Positions 39,234 through 47,632 of a stretch of DNA of 64,000 nucleotides are shown here, in pieces. The notes under the pieces were generated by a model. The model worked only from the letters and a program-made list of their open reading frames with translations, was not told the origin of the DNA and searched no databases. The DNA lies in assembly GCF_025527015.1 (NCBI RefSeq), contig NZ_JAODIM010000043.1, forward strand, positions 248,001 to 312,000, written 5' to 3'. The stretch's first letter is position 1; each line of letters starts with the position of its first letter. A program made the translations under genes and the position numbers. Source of the DNA: Winslowiella arboricola. Lineage in GTDB: Bacteria > Pseudomonadota > Gammaproteobacteria > Enterobacterales > Enterobacteriaceae.

Positions 39234-40073
39234 GCATAACCACGCCACCAGTTCCGTAAGGAATGGTGGCGCATCATTCTCTGGTCGTTGCAGTAAACTG
39301 TAAACCGCCCCGGTTTTTACGCTGTTGCTAAACGGCGCTACCAGTCGCTGCATTGCTAAGTCCGCCTGAATCAGCGTGACATCGGCAACCGTAATCCCGT
39401 AACCCTGAATCGCGGCGCTGATGGCTAAATCCATGGTGGCGAAATGCTGATTACGCTTCATCACCAGCTCCACCTGCTGCGCGCGCAGCCATAACTGCCA
39501 GTCGGTGCTGTCGGCAGTGGGATGCAAAAAAGTAAAGTGCGCAAGATCTTCTGGCATCAGCTGTTGCTGCTTAAGCAGGCTGGCGGACATTACCGGCGTC
39601 AGCGCTTCATCAAACAAACGATAACCTTTCTCCAGCGGCGCGCCGTAAACAATCGCCGCATCGAAATTATCCAACTGGCTGCTGTGCTCAACGGTAGTGG
39701 TAAGGGAAATATGGATATCAGGCCGCAACTGCTCCAGCTCAACCAGCTTCGGTAACAGCCAGCGCATCGCGCAGGTCGGCGCCTTCAGGCGTACTGAACG
39801 GTTTGATTTGCTGGCTTTCTCGGTAGCGTGCACCATCTGATCAAAGCCACTTTTTAACGCTGGCAACAGCGCCGCACCCTGTGGCGTCAGCGTCAGACCA
39901 CGGGCATGGCGATCGAATAAGGGAAAACCCAGCCATGACTCCAGCGCGGCAATCTTACGGCTCACCGCGCCCTGCGTAATACACAATTCGGCCGCCGCAT
40001 GAGTCAGATTCAGATGGCGCGCGGTAACGATAAAAGCGTGAATGGCATTTAATGGCAGCGATCGCCGTGACAT
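39198..40073 (-). CDS. LysR-family regulator, GcvA-like
   Basis: 291 aa. Starts [22 protein letters not shown] with the helix-turn-helix [18 protein letters not shown], the form found in GcvA/AmpR-like regulators; an effector domain follows. It is divergent from the YbdL-type aminotransferase gene (127 bases apart), which is its most likely target. Its 3' end overlaps the end of the chemoreceptor gene by 36 bases on the opposite strand. Confidence 0.88.
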   Translation of the reverse strand: MSRRSLPLNAIHAFIVTARHLNLTHAAAELCITQGAVSRKIAALESWLGFPLFDRHARGLTLTPQGAALLPALKSGFDQMVHATEKASKSNRSVRLKAPTCAMRWLLPKLVELEQLRPDIHISLTTTVEHSSQLDNFDAAIVYGAPLEKGYRLFDEALTPVMSASLLKQQQLMPEDLAHFTFLHPTADSTDWQLWLRAQQVELVMKRNQHFATMDLAISAAIQGYGITVADVTLIQADLAMQRLVAPFSNSVKTGAVYSLLQRPENDAPPFLTELVAWLCLERDPLISSAG

Positions 40074-40200
40074 AGTGAGCCTCTGAGCTATGATTTTTAT
40101 GCATGGCTATTATGACAACATTTCCCTTGTCGGCTCAAGCGCCAGCGCGTTGAATAGAAATCTGCTTTTTTTAATTTGTTATGCTGATACTGGAGTGTTC

Positions 40201-41370
40201 ATGACTATCGCCTCAACGGTGCAACAGCGCTCAAAATTACCTGATGTGGGCACCACTATCTTTAGTGTGATCGGCCAGCTGTCCGCCGAACATAATGCGA
40301 TCAATTTATCGCAGGGCGCGCCGAACTTTCCCTGCGATCCTGCTCTGGTCAACGCAGTAAGCCTGGCGATGCAGCAGGGACATAACCAGTATGCGCCGAT
40401 GACTGGCCACTATGCGCTGAAAGAGGCGCTGGTGGAGAAGGTCGCCACGCTGTACGGTCAGCACTATGCGGTCGGCAGTGAAGTGTTGATCACCGCCAGC
40501 GCCAGTGAAGGACTGTATGCGGCGATTGCCGGTCTGGTGCACGCCGGTGATGAAGTGATTTTCTTTGAACCGGCGTTTGACAGTTATGCGCCAATTGTGC
40601 GCTTGCAGGGTGCAAAAGCCATCGGCTTAAAGTTGCAGGTACCGGAGTTCGCCATTAACTGGGATGAAGTACGTGCCGCGATAACCCCACGCACGCGCAT
40701 GATTATTATCAATACTCCCCATAATCCGAGTTCACAGGTGCTGAGCGCCGATGATTTAGCACAACTGGTGGCAATCACCCGCAATACCGATATCGTGGTG
40801 CTCTCCGATGAAGTGTATGAGCATATTCTATTTGATGGTCGCCAGCACCTGGGAATGGCAACGCATCCGGAGCTGGCGCAGCGCAGCGTGATTGTCTCGT
40901 CATTTGGTAAAACCTTCCACGTTACCGGCTGGCGTGTGGGCTATTGCCTGGCGCCGGCGGCATTAATGGAAGAGGTGGTGAAGGTGCATCAGTTTATGAT
41001 GTTCTCCGCCGACACGCCGATGCAGATCGCTTTTGCTGAATATCTGCGCACGCCGCAAAACTATTTGTCGCTGGGCGGTTTCTATCAGCGCAAACGCGAT
41101 ATGCTGGCGACGTTGTTGCAGGATTCGCCGTTCAGGCTGCTGCCTTCGGCGGGTTCCTTCTTTATGCTTGCCAGTTACGGTCATTTCAGTGACGAATCAG
41201 ACAGCGAAATGGTAAAACGTCTGATTGTCGATCACGGTGTGGCTACCATTCCGCTGTCGGCGTTTTATACCGATGGTACTGACAATAAATTGATCCGCCT
41301 TTCGTTCGCAAAAGACGAGGCCACTTTGCAGGCGGGTGCCGATGCACTCTGCCAGGTTAAGCCTCGCTAA
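40201..41370 (+). CDS. ybdL: PLP-dependent methionine/aromatic aminotransferase, YbdL type
   Basis: 389 aa fold-type I aminotransferase. The PLP lysine is in SSFGKTFHVTGWRVGYC, with NTPHNPSSQVL and LSDEVYEHILFDG as the other class signatures. It resembles E. coli YbdL, which transaminates methionine and aromatic amino acids. The ATG at 40201 with GGAG upstream is used; the frame opens 37 codons earlier. The binding-protein gene begins 24 bases after its stop, so they may form one operon. Confidence 0.85.
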   Translation: MTIASTVQQRSKLPDVGTTIFSVIGQLSAEHNAINLSQGAPNFPCDPALVNAVSLAMQQGHNQYAPMTGHYALKEALVEKVATLYGQHYAVGSEVLITASASEGLYAAIAGLVHAGDEVIFFEPAFDSYAPIVRLQGAKAIGLKLQVPEFAINWDEVRAAITPRTRMIIINTPHNPSSQVLSADDLAQLVAITRNTDIVVLSDEVYEHILFDGRQHLGMATHPELAQRSVIVSSFGKTFHVTGWRVGYCLAPAALMEEVVKVHQFMMFSADTPMQIAFAEYLRTPQNYLSLGGFYQRKRDMLATLLQDSPFRLLPSAGSFFMLASYGHFSDESDSEMVKRLIVDHGVATIPLSAFYTDGTDNKLIRLSFAKDEATLQAGADALCQVKPR

Positions 41371-41394
41371 AATAACCATCCTGAGGGGAAGTTG

Positions 41395-42171
41395 ATGAAG
41401 AAATTGAATGCTCTGTTGGTCGCGGTAGGGATGCTGTCTTCTGTATCGGCAATGGCTCAGGACACGCTGCGCTATGGTCTCGAGTCGCAATACCCGCCGT
41501 TTGAAAGTCGTAACGCGCAGGGCGAACTGGAAGGTTTTGATATCGAACTGGGTAACGCTATCTGTAAAACCGCCAATCTGAAATGTAGCTGGGTGGAGAG
41601 CAGTTTTGATGCGCTGATCCCGGGACTGGCGGCGAAAAAATTTGATGCGATTAACTCGGCGATGAATATCACTGAGCAGCGCATGAAGAACATTGGTTTT
41701 ACCACGCCGGTCTACCGTATTCCGAGTCAGCTGGTGGCCCATGAAGGTTCTAATCTGCAGCCAACTGCCGGGAGCCTGAAAGGCAAAAACATTGGCGTGC
41801 TTCAGGGGTCGGTACAGGAAACCTATGCGAAACAGCACTGGGAAGCCAAAGGCGTTACCGTGACCTCGTATCAGGACCAGAATCAGGTGTATAACGATAT
41901 GGTCGCAGGCCGTGTTGACGCTACGCTGGTGATGTCTGCCGCCGGTCAGTCTGGCTTCCTGAATAAGCCACAGGGCAAGGGCTTTGCCTTTGTGGGCAAC
42001 GCGGTGGAAGACGAAACGATTCTGGGTAAAGGGATCGGTTTTGGTCTGCGCAAAGATGATGTTGCGCTAAAAACCCAGCTGGATGCGGCGATCGTTAAGC
42101 TGCAGCAGGATGGCACTGTGGCGACGCTGGCGAAGAAATTCTTCCCGGGTATTGATGTCTCGGTGAAGTAA
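41395..42171 (+). CDS. Periplasmic amino-acid-binding protein (SBP family 3), orphan
   Basis: 258 aa with a signal peptide (cleavage near AMA-QDT). It has the family 3 pattern LRYGLESQYPPFESRNAQGE and ELEGFDIELGNAICK, then MNITEQRMKNIGFT. It resembles ArgT/HisJ-type binding proteins for polar amino acids. No permease or ATPase gene is nearby, so it must share one encoded elsewhere. Closely follows the aminotransferase gene, hinting at uptake of that enzyme's substrate. Confidence 0.88.
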   Translation: MKKLNALLVAVGMLSSVSAMAQDTLRYGLESQYPPFESRNAQGELEGFDIELGNAICKTANLKCSWVESSFDALIPGLAAKKFDAINSAMNITEQRMKNIGFTTPVYRIPSQLVAHEGSNLQPTAGSLKGKNIGVLQGSVQETYAKQHWEAKGVTVTSYQDQNQVYNDMVAGRVDATLVMSAAGQSGFLNKPQGKGFAFVGNAVEDETILGKGIGFGLRKDDVALKTQLDAAIVKLQQDGTVATLAKKFFPGIDVSVK

Positions 42172-42188
42172 TTCAGGCCGGTATTTCC

Positions 42189-42255
42189 GGGCGGCGAGAA
42201 CGCCGCCCCTACATAACTCTCTGATTTATCTGTAAGGGCGGCGTTCTCGCCGCCC
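42189..42255. repeat. Paired GGGCGGCG palindromes between convergent genes
   Basis: GGGCGGCG-AGAA-CGCCGCCC (42189-42208) and GGGCGGCG-TTCT-CGCCGCCC (42236-42255). The loops are reverse complements of each other, so the two units also pair as a large inverted repeat. Same design as at 21036-21098. It sits between the stops of the binding protein and the PepT-like gene. Confidence 0.75.
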
Positions 42256-42273
42256 ATGTTTGTAAATTCAGAG

Positions 42274-43515
42274 CTATTTCACCGCGTTTTCAGCGGCCAG
42301 CAGACAGAGCTTTTCAGCCACCAGATAAGACTTCACAAATGACGGCACCGGCAGAAACTCAAATTTTGAGTGGAAATTATGTGCGCCGGTAAAGAAGTTC
42401 GGCGTGAGTAAACCTTTCGCCGACAGCGCTGCACCATCAGTGCCGCCGCGCATCGGTATCACTTTCGCTGCAATATCCAGCTGTTGCAGCGCGGCGAAAA
42501 TCAGATCGATCGCCCGACGATCTTCAGTGATCGCATTGCTGATATTGCTGTAAGTATCGCTAATGGTGAACTCCACCTGGCCAGTCGGATACTGCGCGGC
42601 AATCTTGGCCGCCACATCGGCAATCTGCTGCTTACGTTGCTCAAAATTCGCCAGATCAAAATCACGAATGGAAGCTTTCAGGCGCGCCTGATGGGCGTTG
42701 GCATTAATGTCGTTAAACCAGATATAGCCTTCGCGTCCTTCGGTATGTTCCGGCGTCTGCTGGCGGTCAAAGTGGCTGATAAAGTCATGGGCCATTAACA
42801 GCGGATTGACCAGTACCCCTTTGCCGGACATCGGATGAGCGCTTACCCCGGTCAGTACGATTTCAGCGGCGGCGGCATTAAAGTTTTCATACACCACTTC
42901 ACCCAATTCACAACAGTCGATGGTATACGCGAAATCAACGTCAAAACGGCTTTGCAGATCCAGTGCTTTGGCGCCGCGCAAACCGATCTCTTCGTCAGGC
43001 ACAAAGGCCACCACGATATCGCCATGATCGCCGCTAAGGTTCTCCATCAGCGTCATCACCACGGTGACCGCCGCTTTATTATCTGCCCCCAGAACGCTGG
43101 TGCCATCACTAAAAATAATATCCTGCCCCTGGTAGGCGAGAATTTCCGGGTGTTCGGCGGTACGCAGCCAGATATCTTGTTGCTGATTAAGACAGAGATC
43201 GCTGCCGGTAAACCGCAGGGTTTGCGGATGGATATCGGGGGATAAGCCGACATCGACTGTATCGATATGCGTAATAAAGCCGATACGCGGCGCGGCAGGG
43301 CAATTGCCCGGTTTAACCGCGGTGACGGTAGCGAACTCGTCGATCACCACATTCTGTAAACCAAGCTGGCGCAACTCTGTGGCCAGCAGCTTTGCCATAT
43401 CATGCTGCGAGGCGGTACTCGGTAGTACTGTGGCTTTTGCATCACTCTGGCTGCTGACCGCCAGATAACGGTAAAAGCGGCGGCTTAACTGGTTGGCCAA
43501 ATCCTGGTTCATCAC
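42274..43515 (-). CDS. Peptidase T-like aminotripeptidase (M20B)
   Basis: 413 aa, cytoplasmic zinc peptidase that removes the N-terminal residue of tripeptides. Zinc ligands and catalytic residues are in GFITHIDTVD, LGADNKAAVTVV, VAFVPDEEIGL (Glu-Glu), YTIDCCELGEV and FFTGAHNFHSKFEF. It is clearly related to E. coli PepT but only moderately similar, so it may be a second PepT-type enzyme of this genome. It is divergent from the peptide-binding protein gene, which suggests a joint role in peptide use. Confidence 0.85.
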   Translation of the reverse strand: MMNQDLANQLSRRFYRYLAVSSQSDAKATVLPSTASQHDMAKLLATELRQLGLQNVVIDEFATVTAVKPGNCPAAPRIGFITHIDTVDVGLSPDIHPQTLRFTGSDLCLNQQQDIWLRTAEHPEILAYQGQDIIFSDGTSVLGADNKAAVTVVMTLMENLSGDHGDIVVAFVPDEEIGLRGAKALDLQSRFDVDFAYTIDCCELGEVVYENFNAAAAEIVLTGVSAHPMSGKGVLVNPLLMAHDFISHFDRQQTPEHTEGREGYIWFNDINANAHQARLKASIRDFDLANFEQRKQQIADVAAKIAAQYPTGQVEFTISDTYSNISNAITEDRRAIDLIFAALQQLDIAAKVIPMRGGTDGAALSAKGLLTPNFFTGAHNFHSKFEFLPVPSFVKSYLVAEKLCLLAAENAVK

Positions 43516-43638
43516 GTTTCCTTATTTATTGAAAGGATTTATGTTCGGTATGGTGCCAAATCATGTTATTTATTAAACAGATGTGAATTGGTTGTACTCA
43601 TTTTAGCCCAGGTAAGTCAACAAAAAGCGAGGTTGTGG

Positions 43639-45231
43639 ATGAAACAAACGGTGACAAGGTTCGCGCTGGCGGCATTAACGCTGGCGTTATCGGCGACGGT
43701 ATCCGCCAAAACGCTGGTTTTCTGTTCGGAAGGATCGCCGGAAAATTTTAACCCACAGATTTACACCTCAGGCACCAGCGTTGACGCCAGCGCTGTACCG
43801 GTATTTAACCGTCTGGTGGATTTCAAAGTGGGCACCACCGAACTGGTTCCCAGCCTGGCGGAAAGCTGGGATATCAGTGCTGATGGCAAGGTTTATACCT
43901 TCCATCTGCGTAAAGGCGTTAAGTTTCACAGCAATAAGCTGTTCACCCCAACCCGTGACTTTAATGCCGACGATGTGCTGTTCTCGTTTATGCGTCAGAA
44001 AGATGCCAGTAATCCCTACCATAAAGTCTCTGGCGGCACCTATGCCAATTTCGACAGCCTGGAGTTTGGTACGCTGATCACGTCAATTGAGAAAGTGGAC
44101 GATCACAGCGTTCGCTTTACTCTCGCCCATGCTGAAGCACCGTTTCTTGCCGATCTGGCGTGGTATTTTGCCTCAATTCACTCGGCTGAGTATGCCGATG
44201 CGATGCTGAAAGCGGGCACCCCGGAAAAAGTCGATATGGATCCGATTGGCACCGGCCCATTCCAGCTGGTGCAGTATCAGAAAGATTCGCGCATTTTATA
44301 TAAAGCTTTTCCGGATTACTGGCAGGGTAAAGCGAAGCTGGATCGCATTGTGTTTTCGATTACACCCGACGCTTCAGTGCGCTATGCCAAGCTGGAAAAA
44401 AATGAGTGTCAGGTGCTGCCGTTCCCGAATCCGGCCGATCTGAAACGGATGGAGCAGAATAAAGATATTACGCTGATGCAGAAGGCGGGACTGAACACCG
44501 GTTTCCTCGCCTTTAACACGCAAAAAGCGCCGCTCGACAATGTCAAAGTGCGTCAGGCGCTAACCATGGCGATTAATAAACCGGCGATTATCAATGCCAT
44601 CTTCCAGGGAACCGGCACGGTGGCGAAAAATCTGCTGCCCCCAGGTGTATGGAGCGCCGATCAGTCGCTAAAAGATTACGACTACGATCCGCAGAAAGCG
44701 AAAGCTTTACTGCAAGAGGCAGGTTTACCGGCGGGCACCACTATCGATCTGTGGGCGATGCCGGTGCAGCGTCCTTATAACCCGAATGCGCGACGTATGG
44801 CGGAGATGATTCAGTCAGACTGGGCGCAGGTGGGGATCAAAGCCAATATTGTTAGCTTCGAGTGGGGCGAGTATCTGAAGCGAGTACGTAATGGCGAGCA
44901 TCAGGCCGCACTGATGGGCTGGACAACGGCTACTGGCGATCCGGATAACTTCTTTGGACCACTATTCAGCTGTACTTCAGCTGCCGGCGGCTCAAACTCT
45001 GCGAAATGGTGCTACCAGCCGTTTGAGAAGCTGATTACCGCGGCGCGCGCTGAGCAGGACCATAATAAGCGTATCGCTTTATACCAGCAGGCGCAGCAGG
45101 TGATGCACGACCAGGCGCCAGCGGTGATGATTGCGCATTCCACCATTTTTGAACCGGTGCGCAAAGAGGTCTCAGGGTATGAGATCGATCCATTTGGCAA
45201 GCATATTTTCTATCAGGTGGATATCAGGTAA
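43639..45231 (+). CDS. Dipeptide-binding periplasmic protein (DppA-like SBP family 5), orphan
   Basis: 530 aa with a signal peptide ending at SA-KTLVFC. It resembles DppA: FCSEGSPENFNPQIYTSGTS, FHLRKGVKFHSNK, FNADDVLFSFMRQKD and the C-terminal ALMGWTTATGDPDNF. It binds dipeptides or heme-like ligands in that family. No dppBCDF follows, so a transporter elsewhere must accept it. The ATG at 43639 gives the signal peptide; the frame opens 17 codons upstream. Confidence 0.88.
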   Translation: MKQTVTRFALAALTLALSATVSAKTLVFCSEGSPENFNPQIYTSGTSVDASAVPVFNRLVDFKVGTTELVPSLAESWDISADGKVYTFHLRKGVKFHSNKLFTPTRDFNADDVLFSFMRQKDASNPYHKVSGGTYANFDSLEFGTLITSIEKVDDHSVRFTLAHAEAPFLADLAWYFASIHSAEYADAMLKAGTPEKVDMDPIGTGPFQLVQYQKDSRILYKAFPDYWQGKAKLDRIVFSITPDASVRYAKLEKNECQVLPFPNPADLKRMEQNKDITLMQKAGLNTGFLAFNTQKAPLDNVKVRQALTMAINKPAIINAIFQGTGTVAKNLLPPGVWSADQSLKDYDYDPQKAKALLQEAGLPAGTTIDLWAMPVQRPYNPNARRMAEMIQSDWAQVGIKANIVSFEWGEYLKRVRNGEHQAALMGWTTATGDPDNFFGPLFSCTSAAGGSNSAKWCYQPFEKLITAARAEQDHNKRIALYQQAQQVMHDQAPAVMIAHSTIFEPVRKEVSGYEIDPFGKHIFYQVDIR

Positions 45232-45303
45232 GTGGGGCGGCTCTTCCTGTGACGGGAGGGGCCATTTAAGAAGCAAAGGGTTAGTGCGGTGCAGGATGTC
45301 AGA

Positions 45304-45362
45304 TAGTCAAGTGCTTTCGAGTCGCTGGCGTTAAGACGCCTTATGGCAAAAGCACTTGACTA
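45304..45362. repeat. Long inverted repeat downstream of the DppA-like gene
   Basis: The perfect 14-base arms TAGTCAAGTGCTTT and AAAGCACTTGACTA enclose 31 bases that hold a second, smaller hairpin (GGCGT-TAAG-ACGCC, 45328-45341). It lies in the 380-base gap 45232-45612, in which I see no gene. It may be a terminator-like structure, a small mobile element remnant or an operator. No T tract follows. Confidence 0.6.
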
Positions 45363-45384
45363 CCTGAAAAGACAAAAGATAATA

Positions 45385-45392
45385 CTGTACTA
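45385..45392 (+). promoter_or_regulatory. lux-box-like half-site upstream of the first luxR
   Basis: CTGTACTA, the left half of the P. stewartii esaR box as I recall it, lies 228 bases upstream of the luxR start. A related GGTACTAAG follows at 45552-45560, 53 bases before the start codon. The same octamer occurs upstream of the second luxR. EsaR represses its own gene through such a box; here only half-sites are seen. Confidence 0.35.
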
Positions 45393-45612
45393 GTTTCCCT
45401 GGTGAAGGCTGGATGATAACCTGTTCTGACCGATGTCAGGTTTAGCCAATTCAACGCGTTACAGCAGTCGTTAGCGTTTCTGAGATGCTGCTGGTGCCGG
45501 AAACAGTAAGTTATTTTAGCTGACTGCGCTAGTTAGACTAAGGTACAGGTTGGTACTAAGCATTCATCCAGCACTGTTTTGCGGATGTCACAGTAAGGTT
45601 GAGGTCAGATAA

Positions 45613-46350
45613 ATGTCAGCGCTTTTCTCGAATGACGAAGATATTAATAGCACCGTAAATGAATACCTTAACAGGCAGTTAGAATTGCATGGCAATTTGA
45701 AATATGCCTATATGATAATGAATAAAAAAAACCCATCCGAAGTGGTTATTATTTCCAACTATCCCCGGCAGTGGGTGGATACCTATTTAGAAAATAATTA
45801 TCAGCATATTGATCCGGTTATTCTGACAGCGATAAATAAAATATCACCATTTTCCTGGGATGATAACCAGGTAGTGAATTCAAGACTTAAGTTTTCACGG
45901 ATTTTTAATCTGTCAAAGCAGTATAATATTGTTAATGGCTATACCTTTGTTCTGCATGATAATAATCATAATCTGGCGATGCTATCTTTGATGTTTGATG
46001 AGCATGATAGCAGCAGTATTGAAGAGGTTATAAAGAGTAACAAAAATAAATTACAAATGTTACTGATAGAAGTACATGAAAAAATTATCATGCTTTATAA
46101 AGATCTGATTGAAAGTGAAAAAAACAAAGCAGTAACTAAAAAGGAAATTTTTTCACAACGAGAAAATGAAATCCTGTACTGGGCCAGTATTGGTAAAACC
46201 TATCCGGAAATCGCGGTGATTCTGGGGATTAAAATAAGCACGGTAAAATTTCATATTGGTAACGTTGTGAAAAAATTAGGCGTGCTTAACGCTAAACATG
46301 CAATACGGCTGGGGGTAGAACTGCAACTTATTCAGCCCGCGCCTTTATAA
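45613..46350 (+). CDS. LuxR-family quorum-sensing regulator (EsaR/ExpR subfamily), first copy
   Basis: 245 aa. The N-terminal autoinducer domain keeps the conserved residues Trp54, Tyr58, Asp67, Pro68, Trp82 and Gly109, in nearly TraR spacing. The C-terminal LuxR-type helix-turn-helix (about 180-240) has ENEILYWASIGKTYPEIA and STVKFHIGNVVKKLGVLNAKHA. It very likely binds the acyl-homoserine lactone made by the convergent LuxI; their 3' ends overlap by 23 bases, as in esaR/esaI-type loci. The gene is AT-rich compared with its surroundings. Confidence 0.92.
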   Translation: MSALFSNDEDINSTVNEYLNRQLELHGNLKYAYMIMNKKNPSEVVIISNYPRQWVDTYLENNYQHIDPVILTAINKISPFSWDDNQVVNSRLKFSRIFNLSKQYNIVNGYTFVLHDNNHNLAMLSLMFDEHDSSSIEEVIKSNKNKLQMLLIEVHEKIIMLYKDLIESEKNKAVTKKEIFSQRENEILYWASIGKTYPEIAVILGIKISTVKFHIGNVVKKLGVLNAKHAIRLGVELQLIQPAPL

Positions 46351-46981
46351 GTGGTAAAGTTAATGGCCACTTATTAAACGTGCCTGACCCGCTGCGATCA
46401 TGCTGATTGATACGGTCAATCAGGATTTGCTGATTTTCCTTATCAACCGGTAGATGCAATAAGTACACCGGCTTGTCTTTCTCGGAAATTCCCTGAGAGA
46501 TAACGCTAATGCCCCAGCCGGAACGTTTTAAAATGGTCAGCATCGGGTGGCTGACAATGGTCAGTATGCCATCATAGTGATAATTTCGGGCGTAATTAAC
46601 CATCGCCAGAAACAGCATAATGGCAACGGGATTTTTACCGGGGTAAAGATTTTTTGCCCTGGCACGGTCAACAAAAAAGCGACTTGATTCGATATAGTTT
46701 CCTTGCGGTAGTTTAACATCCTTGAAAAACGAAGCAAAAGTACCATCGATCATATTCGGATATTGCATTTCGATAAAACGCACGCTGCAAATCAAATTTT
46801 CATCTTTAATGCCCAGCAGATAATGGGTGTGCTGACCATCATATTCATCGAACTCCATCTCTCCCGTACATTTAACGGCCCAGTTTAGTCGGTCTTTAAA
46901 TGTCCCTTTTCTTAGCGTGAACATTTCATCCATTTTATTATTCGAAATCATATCAAAACTAACGTCAAAGATTTCTAACAT
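46328..46981 (-). CDS. Acyl-homoserine-lactone synthase, EsaI/EagI type
   Basis: 217 aa. Makes an acyl-homoserine lactone from S-adenosylmethionine and acyl-ACP. The conserved LuxI residues are all present: Arg24, Phe28, Trp34, Asp45, Asp48, Arg68, Phe82, Glu98 and Arg101. Thr141 (in ILTIVSHPML) corresponds to EsaI Thr140, which is linked to 3-oxo-acyl products, so 3-oxo-hexanoyl-HSL is a reasonable prediction. The ATG at 46981 follows AGGAGG; the frame starts ten codons earlier. It is convergent to the first luxR. Confidence 0.94.
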   Translation of the reverse strand: MLEIFDVSFDMISNNKMDEMFTLRKGTFKDRLNWAVKCTGEMEFDEYDGQHTHYLLGIKDENLICSVRFIEMQYPNMIDGTFASFFKDVKLPQGNYIESSRFFVDRARAKNLYPGKNPVAIMLFLAMVNYARNYHYDGILTIVSHPMLTILKRSGWGISVISQGISEKDKPVYLLHLPVDKENQQILIDRINQHDRSGSGTFNKWPLTLPLIKARAE

Positions 46982-47089
46982 ACTGCCTCCTGAAAAAACG
47001 TTTCTACTCACATAGGGGATGATTTATTTTACTTATTTAGCAAATAATTTTCTAGCTTATTATTGTATTTATTTACCCATACAACAGCC

Positions 47090-47106
47090 TGATCAAAATT
47101 TGATCA
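47090..47106. promoter_or_regulatory. Perfect palindrome upstream of luxI
   Basis: TGATCAAAATTTGATCA: eight-base arms TGATCAAA and TTTGATCA around a single A. It lies 109 bases upstream of the luxI start codon. It resembles neither the lux box nor a full FNR box closely. Its symmetry and place suggest an operator for an unidentified dimeric regulator. Confidence 0.45.
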
Positions 47107-47559
47107 AATAAATCCTGCTGAGTCAAACTATTTTGATGTTGTTCACACGTGCGATGAAACATGATGTTCTTTCTTGCGCTATTTTTGGCCGTTTCATTGC
47201 TTTTATGCAGAAGATATCAGTTCCATTATCATCAATACGGTGACATTCTTAACCTTCAATTATAATAAAACTTTTAATTTAATACCTTACTATAAATATA
47301 TATTAGCAATAAGCAAGGATACCTGGCAGGGCGATCTGATACCAGCATGAAATTATAATTACCGTTACTTTATGATTAAACAGGCTGCATCCTGAGACAG
47401 AAACTATATATATAAACACCTTTACAATCATCAGGATAGTATTGTTGGCTTAGATAATTCAAACATACAGATGGGATTGAAGTGCAATAAGAAAGAATCG
47501 TGTTATTATTGGGTTGGTTATCTTAAAAATATACGAATATTTATCAAGTTGAAGTAACT

Positions 47560-47575
47560 CTGTACTAAGTGTAAT
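47560..47575 (+). promoter_or_regulatory. lux-box-like site upstream of the second luxR
   Basis: CTGTACTAAGTGTAAT, which matches the esaR box CTGTACTATAGTGCAGG in its first eight bases and, after a one-base gap, in AGTG. It is 58 bases before the preferred start of the second luxR, a position suited to repression or activation of that gene. Confidence 0.4.
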
Positions 47576-47632
47576 TTTATTCTGGTTTTTTATTTTTTTA
47601 TAGTGTTTTATTCTGTTGGTCCCGGAGGGGTA

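Larger units (their letters stand above)
46982..47632. other. AT-rich intergenic region between luxI and the second luxR
   Basis: 650 bases, strikingly AT-rich against a GC-rich chromosome, without an acceptable gene. It must hold the divergent promoters of luxI (leftward) and the second luxR (rightward). It contains the palindrome at 47090 and the lux-box half-site at 47560. The composition suggests H-NS-type silencing or horizontal origin. Confidence 0.65.
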
